Source of the DNA: Triangularia verruculosa
Taxonomy: Eukaryota > Ascomycota > Sordariomycetes > Sordariales > Podosporaceae
Assembly: GCA_033296885.1 (NCBI GenBank)
Contig: MU863896.1
Coordinates: 287,112 to 351,111, forward strand
Direction of reading: 5' to 3'
DNA: 64,000 nucleotides
The position numbers were made by a program, and so were the translations under genes. Positions 1 to 12,022 of this stretch are shown here, piece after piece (within the stretch, counting starts at the first letter, position 1; every line of letters begins with the position of its first letter). Under the pieces are notes generated by a model. The model searched no databases. It was not told where the DNA came from and worked only from the letters and a program-made list of their open reading frames with translations.

Positions 1-141
1 ACGTCCGCCGCGCCGCCGCCAACACTTGATTCAAATTTCTCGACGTTGGCGTTTTCCCTTCCCCCGGCATCGAACCGCTCGCGTTGATATCGACTGTCGA
101 GTCCCCGAGTATCATTCACCGCTTTTCCAACAAACGCAAAG

Positions 142-1583
142 ATGGGCGTCGACGAGAAGATGCGCGCCTCGGGCGAGCAGGTTCGAGATGCCCTCCCGAC
201 AGTCAACCCAGACGTCGAGAAGTCGCAACCACCTAAACCATCACTTCATCCTGCCTTCTACGTGACGTGAGAAGACCCGCACCAAGCAGCATGATCTCCC
301 AAATAACTAATGAATTGGTGTGTTGCAGGATCTGGATCTCTCTCAGTTCTTCCGTTATTCTCTTCAACAAATGGATTCTCTCGACGCTCCATTTCGGTAA
401 GGACGCCTAGAGCCAAAGACCCGGAAAGAGTACAACAGATGCTAAGACCTGCCAGAATACCCGGTCATTCTCACGACCTTCCACTTGGTTTTTGCTACTC
501 TCATGACCCAGCTTCTTGCTCGCTACACAACCCTTCTCGATGGCCGCAAGACAGTCAAGATGACTGGCCGGGTTTATCTCCGTGCCATTGTTCCTATCGG
601 TTTCTTCTTCAGCTTGAGCTTGATTTGCGGCAACTTGACCTATCTGTACCTTAGTGTTGCCTTCATCCAGATGCTCAAGGTGGGTTTTATTGGCTTGGTT
701 TTGCAGAGATTCGCTTCGTTGAGCTAACACTCGATACACAGGCTACCACTCCCGTCTTTGTCCTCTTCTCCAGCTGGGGGCTTGGTGTCTCTCAGCCGAA
801 CTTGAAGGTCTTCCTCAACGTGTCCGTCATTGTCGTTGGTGTGGTTATCGCCTCGGTTGGTGAGATCAAGTTCGTCTGGATCGGCTTCATCTACCAGATC
901 TTCGGTATCGCTTTCGAGGCTCTCCGCTTGACCATGGTTCAGCGTCTCCTGAGCTCCGCCGAGTTCAAGATGGACCCCTTGGTCTCGCTTTACTACTTCG
1001 CCCCAGTTTGCGCTGCCATGAACTTTGTTGTTGCGCTCTTCTGGGAGTTGCCCAAGGTCAGCATGCAGGAGGTTTATGACGTCGGTTTCATGACCTTCCT
1101 CCTCAACGGCATGTGCGCTTTCGCCTTGAATGTCTCGGTTGTCTTCTTGGTAAGTCTTGGCCCCCCTCATGCGCTGGGCTACGTTGTTTGCTAACCAAGT
1201 CTTTGCAGATTGGCAAGACTTCCTCGCTCGTCCTTACCCTTTGCGGTGTGCTCAAAGACGTCCTGCTTGTGGTGGCCTCCATGATCATCTGGGGTACCCA
1301 GGTCACTGGCCTGCAGTTCTTCGGTTACAGCATTGCCCTCGGTGGTATGGTGTATTACAAGCTTGGCTACGAGGCTATCAAGGGCTACGCTGGCGAGGCC
1401 GGTCGCCAATGGGCTGACTTCGGCAACCGCCGCCCCATCCTCCGCCGAGTCTCCATCATGCTTTTCACCGTGATGACCATCTTTGTCCTTCTTGGTGGTC
1501 TCGCCCCTACCTACGCCCCGGGCATGGACCCCACCGAGTACCTGAACGAGGCCAAGAACAAGATCGGCATCGCCAGACTATAA
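142..1583 (+). CDS. Triose-phosphate / nucleotide-sugar transporter family membrane protein
   Basis: Five exons are inferred: 142-266, 329-396, 456-679, 742-1149 and 1209-1583, joining to 399 codons. The protein is a multi-spanning drug/metabolite-superfamily transporter of the TPT (former DUF250) type. The N-terminal cytosolic stretch of about 45 residues precedes the first helix, which contains the family-like SSSVILFNKWIL segment. Further hydrophobic segments follow through to GGLAPTYAPG near the C terminus. Fungal relatives of this group sit in Golgi or ER membranes; the substrate cannot be told from sequence. All introns are 53-63 nt with good GT/AG ends. The start is the first ATG in frame, with an A at -3. 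The ten-helix count is from the family, not measured. Confidence 0.88.
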
Positions 1584-3790
1584 TCGACACGACACCCACA
1601 GGACGGGGAATTAATGCATCCTATACGTTTTTAAATCTCCTATTTTGTTGACCCTATATGGAGTTTAATCGAGCCTTCGTCCAGCTCCACACTCGTTCGA
1701 GAACAGTGGCACACCACACCGCGATGGGCGATGCCAGCCTGTTTTCACCACAAATGACCAGATTACATTCTACTGATGACCACGACACTTTGGCGGCCAG
1801 TGCCAATTACTTCAAGCACATATTTTGCTACCTTCCTTTTAGCTCGCCAATTCTTTTGAGCTCGCTCTTTGCTTACTGTGAGAAAGAGTGGAGTGTCCAA
1901 GAATGGCGGACTAGTTTTATTGCTTTTTTTCTTATTCTTGACACACATTACCATATCATACATAGACCAGCGAAAGATGGGGAAGAGAGATTTTTTGATT
2001 TTTTTTGTTCAGTTTTGTGTGGGGGAAATAAATGGTCTAAAAAGGGGGCGTCATGAACAACATGTAACAATGGATGGGATACATGCATGATGATAGGGAG
2101 TGCGGGACATATAACTGGGGAAGGGATTGGGGAATTGGAAGGGGTGGGAGGGGGGGTAAAGGGATCTGCTTTTAGTACCACCATAGGGAGAAAAGGGAAT
2201 CTGATTTTGTCTCTTTGAGAGATGTTGAAGTATTTTGCTGTGTATGATCATGATCTGACAAGTGTGTGGGGTGTGTGTGTGTGCATTTTGTGTCATGTTT
2301 CATCGCATCACAGCATGTCGTACTCTTCTTATATCAAAGGGTTCTTGTATGACTCGCTCTTGGACAGTGAAAAGGGAATGAAGTGGAAGTCGTAGTGACA
2401 CGAAAGTGAGAAAGTTCGGCTGAGTACACCGTGTTGTTCTGATCTTTTGAATACCTATATCAGAAAATTGGCCCCGTGGTTGAGCAAAGTCTGGAGGATG
2501 AAACAGACACGTCCCGGCTGTGTTGATTGATGAAAGATAATGACATTTATATTGTAGATATAACCTTTGCAAATGGCACATACACACACACCGGGGGGAG
2601 GGTGGAATCGGGGGTGAAGTGTAATAATATGCGGAAGACAAAAGGGGATGAATGATTACACAGGAGTAGTAGCCTTCAATGTGCTTAAAAGGACCTATCT
2701 AGAAAGATATGTCCCTCGAATGGGTGATGGGAAGAGTACCTACCTTACCTAGGTAGGCCACCGAAAAAAGGACAGACTATTGATACCTGTATCCATCGAT
2801 CTATTACCTACCCGAGTTGAAATCCCACACTACTTGTGGGCACTCAAAAGAGGAAGTAAGCAATAAACCAAAACAGGCAAAAAGTTCTCAGGCAGAGTGG
2901 TGCAGCGTCATTGGCAAGGGAAGGGCAGTCGATGGAAACTTGGATGTGCTTTTCAACAACAAGGTACGAAATTTAAATGTCGTCGTACTAAGGTACTCTT
3001 CGGCTTCTCTCAACAAAGCCCTGTCCAAACAAGCAATGGTAAAGTACTAGTTCTCAGGAAGACAAAAGGTTCAGCACCTCTCTTCATCGACAATATCTTG
3101 CCCACCTTTCTTTATCTTCTTGGTGATGTCAAAAGAGGCGAACGTCAACATGTCCGAACACCCAGGTAGGAAGAAACCTGACGCCCGCTCCCATATGAGG
3201 TATTGACGGTGGTATTTGGTGACCTACCTATCGAGTTAGAATGAAATGATGGGCGAATATCCGGAATCATAGCCACCTGCTTACACGGACAGATGGCGTA
3301 TATGGCATAAGGTGCAGGCGAATGCAGAGACTGAGAAAATGCAGGAGGAACTGTGGCTTGCCTAGCCAAAGCCAATGACATGGTGTAGATAGAGTTCAAG
3401 GTCACACAGTCAGGATGGCAACAGCGGGCGTTCTCAACAAGCTTGATTCATCGTCCAGGTAGACGCGCCCATTTCATGTCCAGGACCCTTTCAAGTCACT
3501 GAAGAGCCGCGCCACCTCACCCGCGGGCATTCCCTCTATTGGACCCAGCCCGCGACTCTACCTCTCCGGGGCCCGGTCATCATTCATTTGCGTACCGGTT
3601 GTGGATATCATGCACCTTTTGGACCAAGGGATTGACGCGACGCGAAAAACAGAACGCCGGAACACACGCGTGGTTCGTTCATGCCGTCAAATTCTCAGCT
3701 GAAGAGCCATTCAGATTTTTATTCCGTAAATGCTGTTACAGCCCCAAAAACCCGTTCGCCCCGCCCAGCCGATTCAGGAAAAAAGACGAT
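1584..3790. other. Convergent intergenic region, 2.2 kb
   Basis: This spacer lies between the 3' ends of the transporter and the L27 gene. It contains T- and G-rich runs, GT-rich stretches around 2260-2290 and a short palindrome CCTAGG near 2750. The open frames here are short, lack domain-like composition and have no splice context, so I call no gene. Confidence 0.6.
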
Positions 3791-4495
3791 TTAGAACTCT
3801 GTGGTGGTTGTCAGTCAAAGCTGTTACTCCCAAAGCCCAGGTGAACCGGGGGAGACATACTGAGAGGAGTGAAGAACCATCTGTTCTTGCCGCTGGTGTA
3901 GCGCTCCTCAAGGACCTTCTTGACGTTCTTCTTGGCGTCCTCGCGCTGAGAGACCTCCTTGAAGGTATCGGCGGAGATGGCGTTCTTGAGACCCTCAAGC
4001 TCGAGAGTGTAGCGGGTGGGCATCAAGTGGTTGTAGTTGATGACCTTGATGAAGGGCTTGACCTTCGACCGCTTCTCCTGTCTGGTCTTGGACATGCGGC
4101 GGGTGATCTTGCTGGGGTAACGCTCGATACCGGCAACGATGGCGTGGCCGTAGGGGTGGTTCTTGGAGCCGGTGTCAACGGGCTGGATGATGACAACCTG
4201 CAAAATTGGCCCAGTCAGTACTCCAGTTGTCCTTGAGCGCATGATCCCCTTTCCAACATCATTTCCTCTACCTCCAGAGTCGCTGCCCTCGCAAATGTCC
4301 GCTCGAATCTCGATTGCCGTCATTCAACTTTCCGACCATTCAATCCCGTCTCCTATTCGATCATTTCTACTCGGACATTTCGACGGCGGCGACTGGAAGA
4401 AAAAGAGATGGGTTCGGTGCAGATCGTCGTACCTTCTTGCCGGCATAGCGGCCCCTGGTGACAAGGCACACTCTCGAGGTCTTCAAGAACTTCAT
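3791..4495 (-). CDS. RPL27: 60S ribosomal protein L27 (eL27)
   Basis: This is a component of the large cytosolic ribosomal subunit. Coding exons on the minus strand are 4495-4433, 4197-3861 and 3798-3791, giving 135 residues, close to the usual family length. Exon 1 encodes MKFLKTSRVCLVTRGRYAGK plus K21. Exon 2 starts at VVIIQPVDTGSKNHPYGHAI and runs through the conserved ERYPSKITRRM and KNRWFFTP segments. The last exon has only 8 nt and supplies K-F-stop, restoring the TPLKF terminus typical of the family; without it the frame would run into unrelated residues. An intron also interrupts the 5' UTR. The gene is divergent from NCE101. Confidence 0.96.
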
Positions 4496-4505
4496 TTTGT
4501 CGGTT

Positions 4506-4601
4506 CTGTTGGTGACGAAGAAGGTTAGTTACTGGAGAAGGGGAAAAGTCGTGGAGACAAAATTTTCGGAATGGCAGCAAAAGAGGGGGGGTGTGACATA
4601 C
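4506..4601 (-). other. Intron in the 5' UTR of the L27 gene
   Basis: On the minus strand a GTATGT donor at 4601 and a CAG acceptor at 4506, with CTAAC about 20 nt before the acceptor, frame a 96-nt intron. It ends 10 nt upstream of the L27 start codon at 4495. Leader introns are common in fungal ribosomal protein genes. The call rests on splice signals only. Confidence 0.7.
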
Positions 4602-4973
4602 CTGTTGTTGCCTTTCCCTGGAGGTCGACTGCGGGCACGGAGAGTGAGAGACAGAACCGTTCTTGAGAAAGCACCCAAAATAATTTCAGTTTGTGGGCTG
4701 CCAAAATTCGAGCGGGCAAGGCGGATTGGCCCGTAAAAAGATTTGATGACTAAGACATGGCCAGTGCGCCAGGTTCCTGCTTCACTCTGGGCTCGACGTG
4801 CCAAGCTTCCAGCTGCAAAGGTGGGGCAGCTTGGAAACCCAAGCCGACCGCGCGACATCGAAGCTTGGACTTTCAAAGTCTCAAGCCTCGCAGAAACCCC
4901 TCCAGTCCCTGGAAGATATCTTGCCAACACGCAATTTCACGCGCCTTGGAACTTTCAACGACACTTCACGACC
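4602..4973. promoter_or_regulatory. Divergent promoter region of RPL27 and NCE101
   Basis: This spacer of about 370 bp must hold the promoters of both divergent genes. I could not assign a specific factor site or a clear TATA box. Confidence 0.5.
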
Positions 4974-5203
4974 ATGTCTCCCCCAAGATATATCATCTCC
5001 CGCGTTGCGGACCCCATCTTCGCCGTATTCATCGGCCTCTCGGCTGCCGCCACGAGAATCAACCGCGAAGAGAAGGAGAAGGGCAGGAGCACACAGCAGA
5101 CCATTGATACACTTCGCAGGTAGGCTGCCCAAATGTGCCTCTGCGCAACAATTGTATTTACGTTGAACTACCCAGGCGTCTCGGTTTCCCAAAGAGCTCG
5201 TAA
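4974..5203 (+). CDS. NCE101: Non-classical export protein 1 (NCE101 family)
   Basis: This is a very small two-exon gene (4974-5119 and 5176-5203; 56-nt intron) encoding 57 residues. The protein begins MSPPRYIISRVADPIFAVFI, a short hydrophobic segment. It continues with the basic, charged TRINREEKEKGRST stretch and ends RRLGFPKSS. This matches the pattern of fungal NCE101 proteins: one N-terminal membrane helix followed by a highly charged tail. The yeast protein was linked to leaderless secretion, but its molecular role is unclear. The ATG follows ACC, a favourable fungal context. Confidence 0.85.
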
Positions 5204-5327
5204 AGATGTGTCAATTATCTACACATCATCAATAGCTACCCTCGCTCAACAATGAACAACCAACGCCGTTACCTGATGCAGACCACATTTGACTTCACCA
5301 ATAATGCTCCAAAGCACCTCTACCGAC

Positions 5328-6122
5328 CTATGGGGAGATCTCTGGCCCGTATTCCTTCTTCATTGCTTCCCGCACCATCTGCCCGCACAGCCTGGCTGTT
5401 GGGTTCGTGCTCACGGCCAACCCTTTGGCGATCTCATTGCCATATCTCCCGCCCATCGCGAAATCAGCCGAGGCATGCTCCTCAAACTCGATTTTTGACC
5501 ACTTCACCTCCGGTCTCTCCCCGTCGATCAAGATAGATTTTGTGAGCATCAACTTGGAGGTCATCAAATAGATGGCCGCTCTTTGCGTGTGGGCCATGGA
5601 TAAAGTCTTGGCCACTTGAGGAGATAGTCGAGAGTGTCGTGTTGTTGGTGTAAGGAGCGAAATGGCCCTGTCGAGATCTCCTAAGAGAACCTTGCCCACT
5701 CTGACACGCTCAGCATCGTCGACAGTTTGTAACAGCGCCTGTGGGAGGCTTGGAGCATCCCAAATGAGGATTGCATCGCCATACAGCCTCCTTAGCGCTT
5801 GCGCTCTGTTGTTGCGTGCGCTGGCATATTGAGGGCATTCCTCAATCAGTTGGTCGAAGCTTGTAACTGCTTTGCGGTATCCTTCTAGGACCTCGTCACT
5901 AGGGGCTGTTTTGGTTTTGGCGTTCTGAATCTCGATATTCTGGATGGAGAGGATGATATTGCGCTCCCTTTGGGAGATGGACTGGTACAGCTCTGGGTCG
6001 GCGATGTGCGGGTCTTTTGGAAGAGTAGGGTCGACCTGAATCGCCAGGGCCGGGTCGTATTCTGGGTCCTTGATTTTTTCGAGCACGTTGATATCGCGCT
6101 GGGTCAGATCGAGATAGGCCAT
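5328..6122 (-). CDS. TTC36-like tetratricopeptide repeat protein
   Basis: A single exon encodes 264 residues. The central part, about residues 80-200, reads as TPR helices: a pair around YRKAVTSFDQLIEECPQYAS and ARNNRAQALRRLYGDA, then a unit with LLGDLDRAISLL and MAHTQRAAIYLM. The C-terminal block ASADFAMGGRYGNEIAKGLA, followed by NPTARLCGQMVREAM, is the signature shared with animal TTC36 and its fungal homologues. The protein is predicted soluble, with no signal peptide. TPR units mediate protein-protein contacts; the partner is unknown. The stop lies about 125 bp from the NCE101 stop, in a convergent arrangement. Confidence 0.85.
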   Translation of the reverse strand: MAYLDLTQRDINVLEKIKDPEYDPALAIQVDPTLPKDPHIADPELYQSISQRERNIILSIQNIEIQNAKTKTAPSDEVLEGYRKAVTSFDQLIEECPQYASARNNRAQALRRLYGDAILIWDAPSLPQALLQTVDDAERVRVGKVLLGDLDRAISLLTPTTRHSRLSPQVAKTLSMAHTQRAAIYLMTSKLMLTKSILIDGERPEVKWSKIEFEEHASADFAMGGRYGNEIAKGLAVSTNPTARLCGQMVREAMKKEYGPEISP

Positions 6123-7293
6123 GGCGACAAGAGAAGTCTTGCAGAGCTTGCTGACTGGGGGTATATTTGTGACGGCTTTCGAATGTTAACCTGGTTTCTG
6201 TATCAATTGACAGCACAATTGGTGACTAGGACCGATATCTCCAACGTCACTTGAAGCAGCACTACAGCGAAAGATAGCGACCAGTTTTGTGTGTGTTTCG
6301 ACTGGAATGTTGGTTGGATATTGTTGATGCTGTGAGCGGACTAAGGGGACGCGGAGGAACGACAAGCTGGGACACAGCGGCCTTGGACCGATCAGTTGAA
6401 GCCACTTGGTTTTCAACTTACTAACCACAGCATCCAAACCGGGAAAAACACTAGTCTCGTGCCTCGATTCATTGCCAGCAGAAGCTCATGGATTTTGGGT
6501 GTTGCATGGCCGGTGCTGACCGTTGCCCTCCGTCAGAGACCGAGCTCCCCGGAGCTGGGTGCGGCACTCGGCCAAACGCGGCTTTGTGCGGCTTTCCCTG
6601 GGGTGATCAACAACTTCGGTGCCATTCCGCTGGCTCCACCACCCGAGCATGCAAACAACACTCCTCGATTCGGCTTTATCGTCATTGTACATACGGTACC
6701 CAGGAATTAGGTTCGTCTGAACCGGGAGGGAGGACGAAAGCACGCGCCCACCCGCCGCTATTCAGCGCCTATTCATCGCAGAGGCTTGTGGGCTAAGAAA
6801 GCCACGAGTTGATGGTCTCTAACACCGTTCAACGTGGGTGAAACGAATCAATGGGTCACGGAAGACCCCAGGCGTTGGAATCAACCGGTTAGGTGTGCCT
6901 GGTGTTCCTTTGATACCATGCTGTGCTCGATCGGGAGAGGCTCCAGCCAGGCCTCGTGCGCCTCCCGCTCCCGCACTGGCGAAGCGATAAGCTCTACCCC
7001 AGGTTTCGTGGGGGGGGGGGGGTGACGTGCGCGGATGTGTTGGACTTATCCCCCGTTTCCCATGAACGGAACCTGGGAAGGACAAGGGGCGTGTTAAGCC
7101 GACGTGAGATTGACCTCCTTCCTGAATCTGACTTTTATATATAGTCAGTTCTCATCTTCCCCTTTGATGTTTGGTTTGTTTTCCAACCTCAAGAGAGACT
7201 TTGCAACTATCTCGTTACCATCCTTCCTAACACCCACCTCATCTTGTCCGAGTTTCCCCAGCTGCATATCCCATAGCAACCCGTTTTGTGAGC
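6123..7293. promoter_or_regulatory. Divergent intergenic region between the TTC36-like and HPPD genes
   Basis: About 1.17 kb separates the two divergent starts. It holds a run of about 12 G around 7011-7022 and, near 7130-7145, a TATATATAG stretch about 150 bp before the HPPD start that could serve as a core promoter. No open frame has domain-like content. Confidence 0.5.
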
Positions 7294-8550
7294 ATGTCCC
7301 CATCTGCCATCTCGGACAACAACAATACCCACTCAAACGGCTACTCGTCCGCCTCGGACTACGCCGTTCAAGACCCAACCAGCGTCGCCAACAACTTCAA
7401 CGGCTATGATCACATAACCTGGTGGGTCGGCAACGCCAAACAGGCCGCGTCCTACTACAACTCCTTCTTCGGCTTCAAGACCATCGCCTACAGGGGCCTC
7501 GAGACCGGCAGCCGGTACACGGCTTCCTACGTCGTCGAGAACGCCGGCGTGAAATTCGTCTTCACCTCTCCCATCCGCTCCGCCGCCCACCTCCCAGAAG
7601 AAGACCCCATCTCGGCCACTGAGCGCGCTCTCCTGATTGAAATACACGCCCACCTCGAGAAACACGGCGACGCAGTCAAAGACGTCGCCTTCGAGGTCGA
7701 CAACGTCGACGGCGTCTACGCCAAAGCCGTCGCCGGTGGCGCCGTCTCGGTTCAACCGCCCCAATCCAGCGGCGACAAGGCGTCGGGCTTCGTCCGCACG
7801 GCCGTTATCCGCACCTACGGCGACACAACCCACACTCTCATCTCCCGCTCCACCTACCACGGCCCCTTCCTCCCCGGGTTCCGCGCCGTAGAAGCCAAAC
7901 CATGCTCCATCCCCATGCCCTCGGTCCCGCTCAAGAGAATCGACCACTGCGTCGGAAACCAGGACTGGAACGAGATGGTGTCGGCCTGCGCGTTTTACGA
8001 GTCCTGCCTCGACTTCCACCGGTTCTGGTCCGTAGACGACAGCCAGATCTGCACCGACTTCTCGGCCTTGTCCTCCATCGTCATGGCTTCCTCCAATAAT
8101 CTAGTAAAGATGCCCATCAACGAGCCCGCCCCGGGGAAGAAGAAGTCGCAGATTGAGGAGTACGTCCTCTTCAACTCTGGCCCGGGGGTCCAGCACATTG
8201 CGTTATTGACTGAGGACATCATCACCACGGTGTCGTCCCTTCGGGAGCGGGGCGTGGAGTTTATCAATGTGCCGTCGACGTACTACGACGCCATGCGCCA
8301 GAGGCTGAAGAGCGAGAAGCGAAACTGGGAGCTGAAGGAGAGCATGGACACGATTGAGCGGCTGAACATTTTGATTGATTACGACGAGGGCGGGTACTTG
8401 CTGCAGCTGTTCACCAAGCCGCTGATGGACAGGCCGACGGTCTTTATCGAGATCATCCAGAGGGAGGAGTTTGAAGGGTTTGGGGCGGGTAACTTTAAGA
8501 GCTTGTTCGAGGCTATTGAGCGGGAGCAGGCTGAGAGGGGGAACTTGTAA
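7294..8550 (+). CDS. 4-hydroxyphenylpyruvate dioxygenase
   Basis: This enzyme converts 4-hydroxyphenylpyruvate to homogentisate with O2 and Fe(II), the second step of tyrosine breakdown and a source of pyomelanin. A single exon encodes 418 residues, slightly longer than the usual 370-400 because of a polar N-terminal extension. Two vicinal-oxygen-chelate domains are visible. The three iron ligands fit His218 (RIDHCVGN), His301 (GVQHIALLT) and Glu386 (VFIEIIQR). The C-terminal FEGFGAGNFKSLFEAIEREQ is the conserved tail that caps the active site. The ATG at 7294 is preferred over the GTG two codons upstream. No other tyrosine-catabolic gene is adjacent. Confidence 0.96.
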   Translation: MSPSAISDNNNTHSNGYSSASDYAVQDPTSVANNFNGYDHITWWVGNAKQAASYYNSFFGFKTIAYRGLETGSRYTASYVVENAGVKFVFTSPIRSAAHLPEEDPISATERALLIEIHAHLEKHGDAVKDVAFEVDNVDGVYAKAVAGGAVSVQPPQSSGDKASGFVRTAVIRTYGDTTHTLISRSTYHGPFLPGFRAVEAKPCSIPMPSVPLKRIDHCVGNQDWNEMVSACAFYESCLDFHRFWSVDDSQICTDFSALSSIVMASSNNLVKMPINEPAPGKKKSQIEEYVLFNSGPGVQHIALLTEDIITTVSSLRERGVEFINVPSTYYDAMRQRLKSEKRNWELKESMDTIERLNILIDYDEGGYLLQLFTKPLMDRPTVFIEIIQREEFEGFGAGNFKSLFEAIEREQAERGNL

Positions 8551-9284
8551 GAATATTTTGCTGCATTTTGACATTTGGCGTACACACTTGGGTTTTTTTT
8601 CCCCCGATGATATCATGATGAATGGATTGGTTGGTGAGGTAAAAATTGATACCGATTTTTGACAACAAAAGCTATTTGCCCGACCATGTCTGTAAACTTG
8701 TGCATGACGATTATGTGAAGGTGTAGATGACTTGTTTTATATTTTTAGATGCAGGCCAAACCCAATCATTTCCGAGGTTCTCTGGGTCTACCAAAAACCA
8801 CCCGCTGCTTACTGGTCATATCTTCATCTCCCACCCAAGATCCCGTTAATAAACACGTCCATGGAACATTGCATCACTTCCACTAGAAGGTATGTACAAG
8901 AAATAACACTTTTTCCGAACCATGCTAATCATGGCAAAATAGTACCAATAAACGTACACGGGTATAGTAAGTACAATCCTCTGACAGAAACTCCTGGGGG
9001 ATCCTATATCTGGAATCCCATGCCGCCCATAACACATGCAACCTCCTCCCAATGCCACACACCCATTTCCAACCCCTGTTAGACCTGCAGAACAAATTCC
9101 ACCCGCTTTGTTTTCTACCATATGCAATTACCAAACCAAACGCCTGCTTCTATGCTTGCGCAAACACGCGCCCCTCGCCATGCCGGCCATGTTTTCGTCG
9201 CTACAAACAAGTGTTGTGTATTAGGTGTATGTACGGTATGCTGTTCAACAATGAACAAAAGCGTCGTATGTGCTCCGAAGAAAC
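8551..9284. other. Convergent intergenic region
   Basis: This 730-bp spacer lies between the HPPD stop and the DUF2293 stop. It is moderately A+T-rich and would contain both 3' UTRs. I see no further gene. Confidence 0.6.
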
Positions 9285-12022
9285 TCAATCAATCGTAATT
9301 ACTTCGCCGTGTCTGGGAACTTGGCGCACAAAACGGGGTTGCTGATTCTCTGATCCGGGATACGGCATGGCATCATCCACTGTGCGGGACTGATAGGAGT
9401 GATCAACCTCATAGATAGGAGCACGCTCATAACTACCAGTTGTCAGTGTCTAATAGACTCAAGAAGGAGGACGGTCATGTACTAACCCTGGATGAGCTGG
9501 CCGATATTCAAGGCCAATCACTCGCTCGTGGCGCTCAGGGCGCGGCGGGAGGCGGATAAAATCGGCCTGTTCGTACGTCGGAACACGGCTCACATACTCA
9601 GGAGCGTAACCGGGCCTCTCAATAGCCACAACTCGCTCAATACGCCGGGACTGAGCATTGCCTGGTAGGAGGCGAGCGTCGAATTCCCGCCTGTCAACTG
9701 GGATAGGGCTCAACTCATGTTGCCTGGGAAAGTTGTTGGATACTCGAACGATTTCGATGAAATCGGTTCGCAAATGATCCATGGGTTGAAATCTATCGTC
9801 AGCATATCGACCATTGTGCCTTCCACCATCAGCAGGGCCCGGCAGACGAACGTCAGCGGCCCCTCTGATGGCAAAAGAACGAGTGTCAGGCTGCGGCTGC
9901 ATCGACTCGGTCCACGGGCGCTGTGTGGGTGCTGGGGTGCCCTCAATGTAGATGGGACGAGCCTCCGACCTACGAACAAGCCCGTTATCCTCGACATAGA
10001 TGGGTTTTGCCTCCGACCTAAAGAGCACCCCACTATCATGACGCGGAACATTGCCTGGGTATGTTCTCAAGGGGTGCAAACTCGAACCAATAGGCTCATT
10101 CGGCATCCGACCACGGTCAGCTCGAGGTGGTAGTCTCACAAAGCCTTCGTCAGCTCCTAGTGTCCGGTAACCCTGCGGTTCAGTGAGCCTGCTATGCGGA
10201 GTATCAGTGCCGTTGGTGATATATCGCATCGGAGCAGGCCCGGCCACGGCAGAGGACTGTGGCACATGGAACCTTGTGGGCGAAGCCGGCTCGATCGATT
10301 GCAAAACATGATCCTTGGGGTCTTGGCCATGATAGTGGCTCGCCTGCTCAACCTGCCGGTAAGGGTAGGGTTGAGACCCAACTACAGGTCTATGGTTACC
10401 GGCAGCCGCGGAGATACGCTGCGCTACATCCATATAAACAGGCCGGCCCACAGGCCCCGGACCGCCATTGTGTTGATCGATAGAGGGACGCTGATAATAC
10501 ATCGGCTCTTGTGGAATATGTGACGTAGTAAAGTCAGGCCCCAGGCGAGCAGGATGCTCAATGCGTAATGGGCCGTGACTGGCGGACCTACCATTGGCCG
10601 TCGGAACTGCAGAGGGCGCCAACTCCCTTGGTTCAAGGCGCTGACGCTCCACAGCCTGATTCCAGGCCACATCACGAGCCGCCTGATAGCGGCTGAAGCC
10701 CCGTTGGGCCCACTTGGCAGCCTTGCGGTCCTTCTGCTGGTTTTTCTTGATAGCGCGGCCCTCTGTGCGAGCGACGCGGGGAGAATTATCCCCGCGAGGC
10801 TGCTCAGTAGGGGCCCGAGTGGCAGGAAGGACGGTATGATGGTGCGTTCGTGGCTGGGAAGCTCGGATGGAGGGGGGTTGCCAGCTCACTACCTGCTGTC
10901 CATCATCATCCGCCACCGAGGTATCAGACGAGTCATCTTCGTCGTCATGCTCATCATCCTCATCGTCGCTCTCAGAATCTGAGATCACGATGACTTCGTA
11001 GAGAATCTCATCGAGCTGGTCTCGTCCTGTCTCCTCATCTCCACGCCACTTTACAAGGTAGTCGAGGCAGAGGGACTCGACGGCCTTTCTCGCGTTGACC
11101 CATGATGTTTCCCTCAGCAACTGATCATACCGGGTGTGGTTATGGCGAATATGCGCCAGCACGGCAAGCTGGACTCGGCGTGACAGAGTGATGTCGGCAG
11201 CGAGGCCGACAGGCGCCGACTCCTTGTTTTGTACTACCCTTGCCTGTCTGATGTTAAGATTTTGCTATCGAAAGAACAATAAAGGACCAACCTTGTTGAA
11301 CGCATGATCCAAAATCATCTGGCGGTCGGTATGAGGAATGCGTGGGAACAGGTCTCTTATCGCTGCGTCCGCTTGCCGAGTAATGTCTTCCTGTCTTTCC
11401 GGAATGGGCTCTGGAAGGCCCAGCTGGGCGTTGGCGCCAATCAGCTGGTCATCCCCAAGAGTCCTGCGAGCTTCCTCAACAATAGACTCTCGGAAGTGGT
11501 GGCCCACTCGGTTGAGGTGAAAGCTCAAGGCTACTGAATATACGCCGGCCGAAGACTGATGAGATGTTAGAACCTGGATCGTTGGAGAGTCGTCTAGCAA
11601 ACAAACCGTTACGATGAAGATCATGGCGTCACGCTCTCGGGAGAGTTCCTTGCACAAGGTCGTCAGGGCTGGGTTCCCAGTAGGAACAAATTCCATGCCC
11701 GGAGGAGGCTGTCGGTTTTGGGTAAACTACTTTTGGTCAGTACCCAGGATGGTGTAGATGATATTGACGGCCGGTGAGGCCCGCATAATCCAGTTACCTC
11801 GAATTCGAGTCGCTTCTTTTTGTCCTTGTTCTCGACGGCCTCGTACCACGTCTTGTACTTCTTGCTGAGCTGTGGCTTGTCAGGAATAGCAACCAAACCT
11901 GGAGGCATAGGAGCCGCCCAATCTATGGCATTCCCCTTGCGATCTCTCTTATGCCTCGCCTTGGCATGAGTCCCGGTGGCGGCGGTCGCAAGGACGCCGT
12001 TCCTCTTTTTGTCCCTTGCCAT
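9285..12022 (-). CDS. DUF2293 domain protein
   Basis: Exons on the minus strand are 12022-11798, 11726-11292, 11243-9487 and 9432-9285. Exon 2 probably also contains a 51-nt in-frame intron, with a CTAAC branch and CAG acceptor, ending near 11555; this gives about 837 residues, or 854 if it is retained. A basic N terminus precedes the DUF2293 region, which spans FPRIPHTDRQMILDHAFNK at the end of exon 2 and LSRRVQLAVLAHIRHNHTRY, DQLLRETSW and ARKAVESLCLDYLVKWR in exon 3. An acidic SDSESDDEDDEHDDED run and a long disordered arginine/proline-rich tail follow. The last exon restores a tail ending in RHGEVITID. The function is unknown; an acidic/basic, nucleus-like composition is all that can be said. 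Confidence 0.85.

Noticed and set aside
7011..7022. Run of about 12 G as a structural element
   Set aside because: A single homopolymer without further G runs nearby; could equally be an assembly length artefact.
7333..8019. 228-codon minus-strand frame opposite the HPPD gene
   Set aside because: Shadow of strongly GC3-biased coding on the plus strand; no domain.
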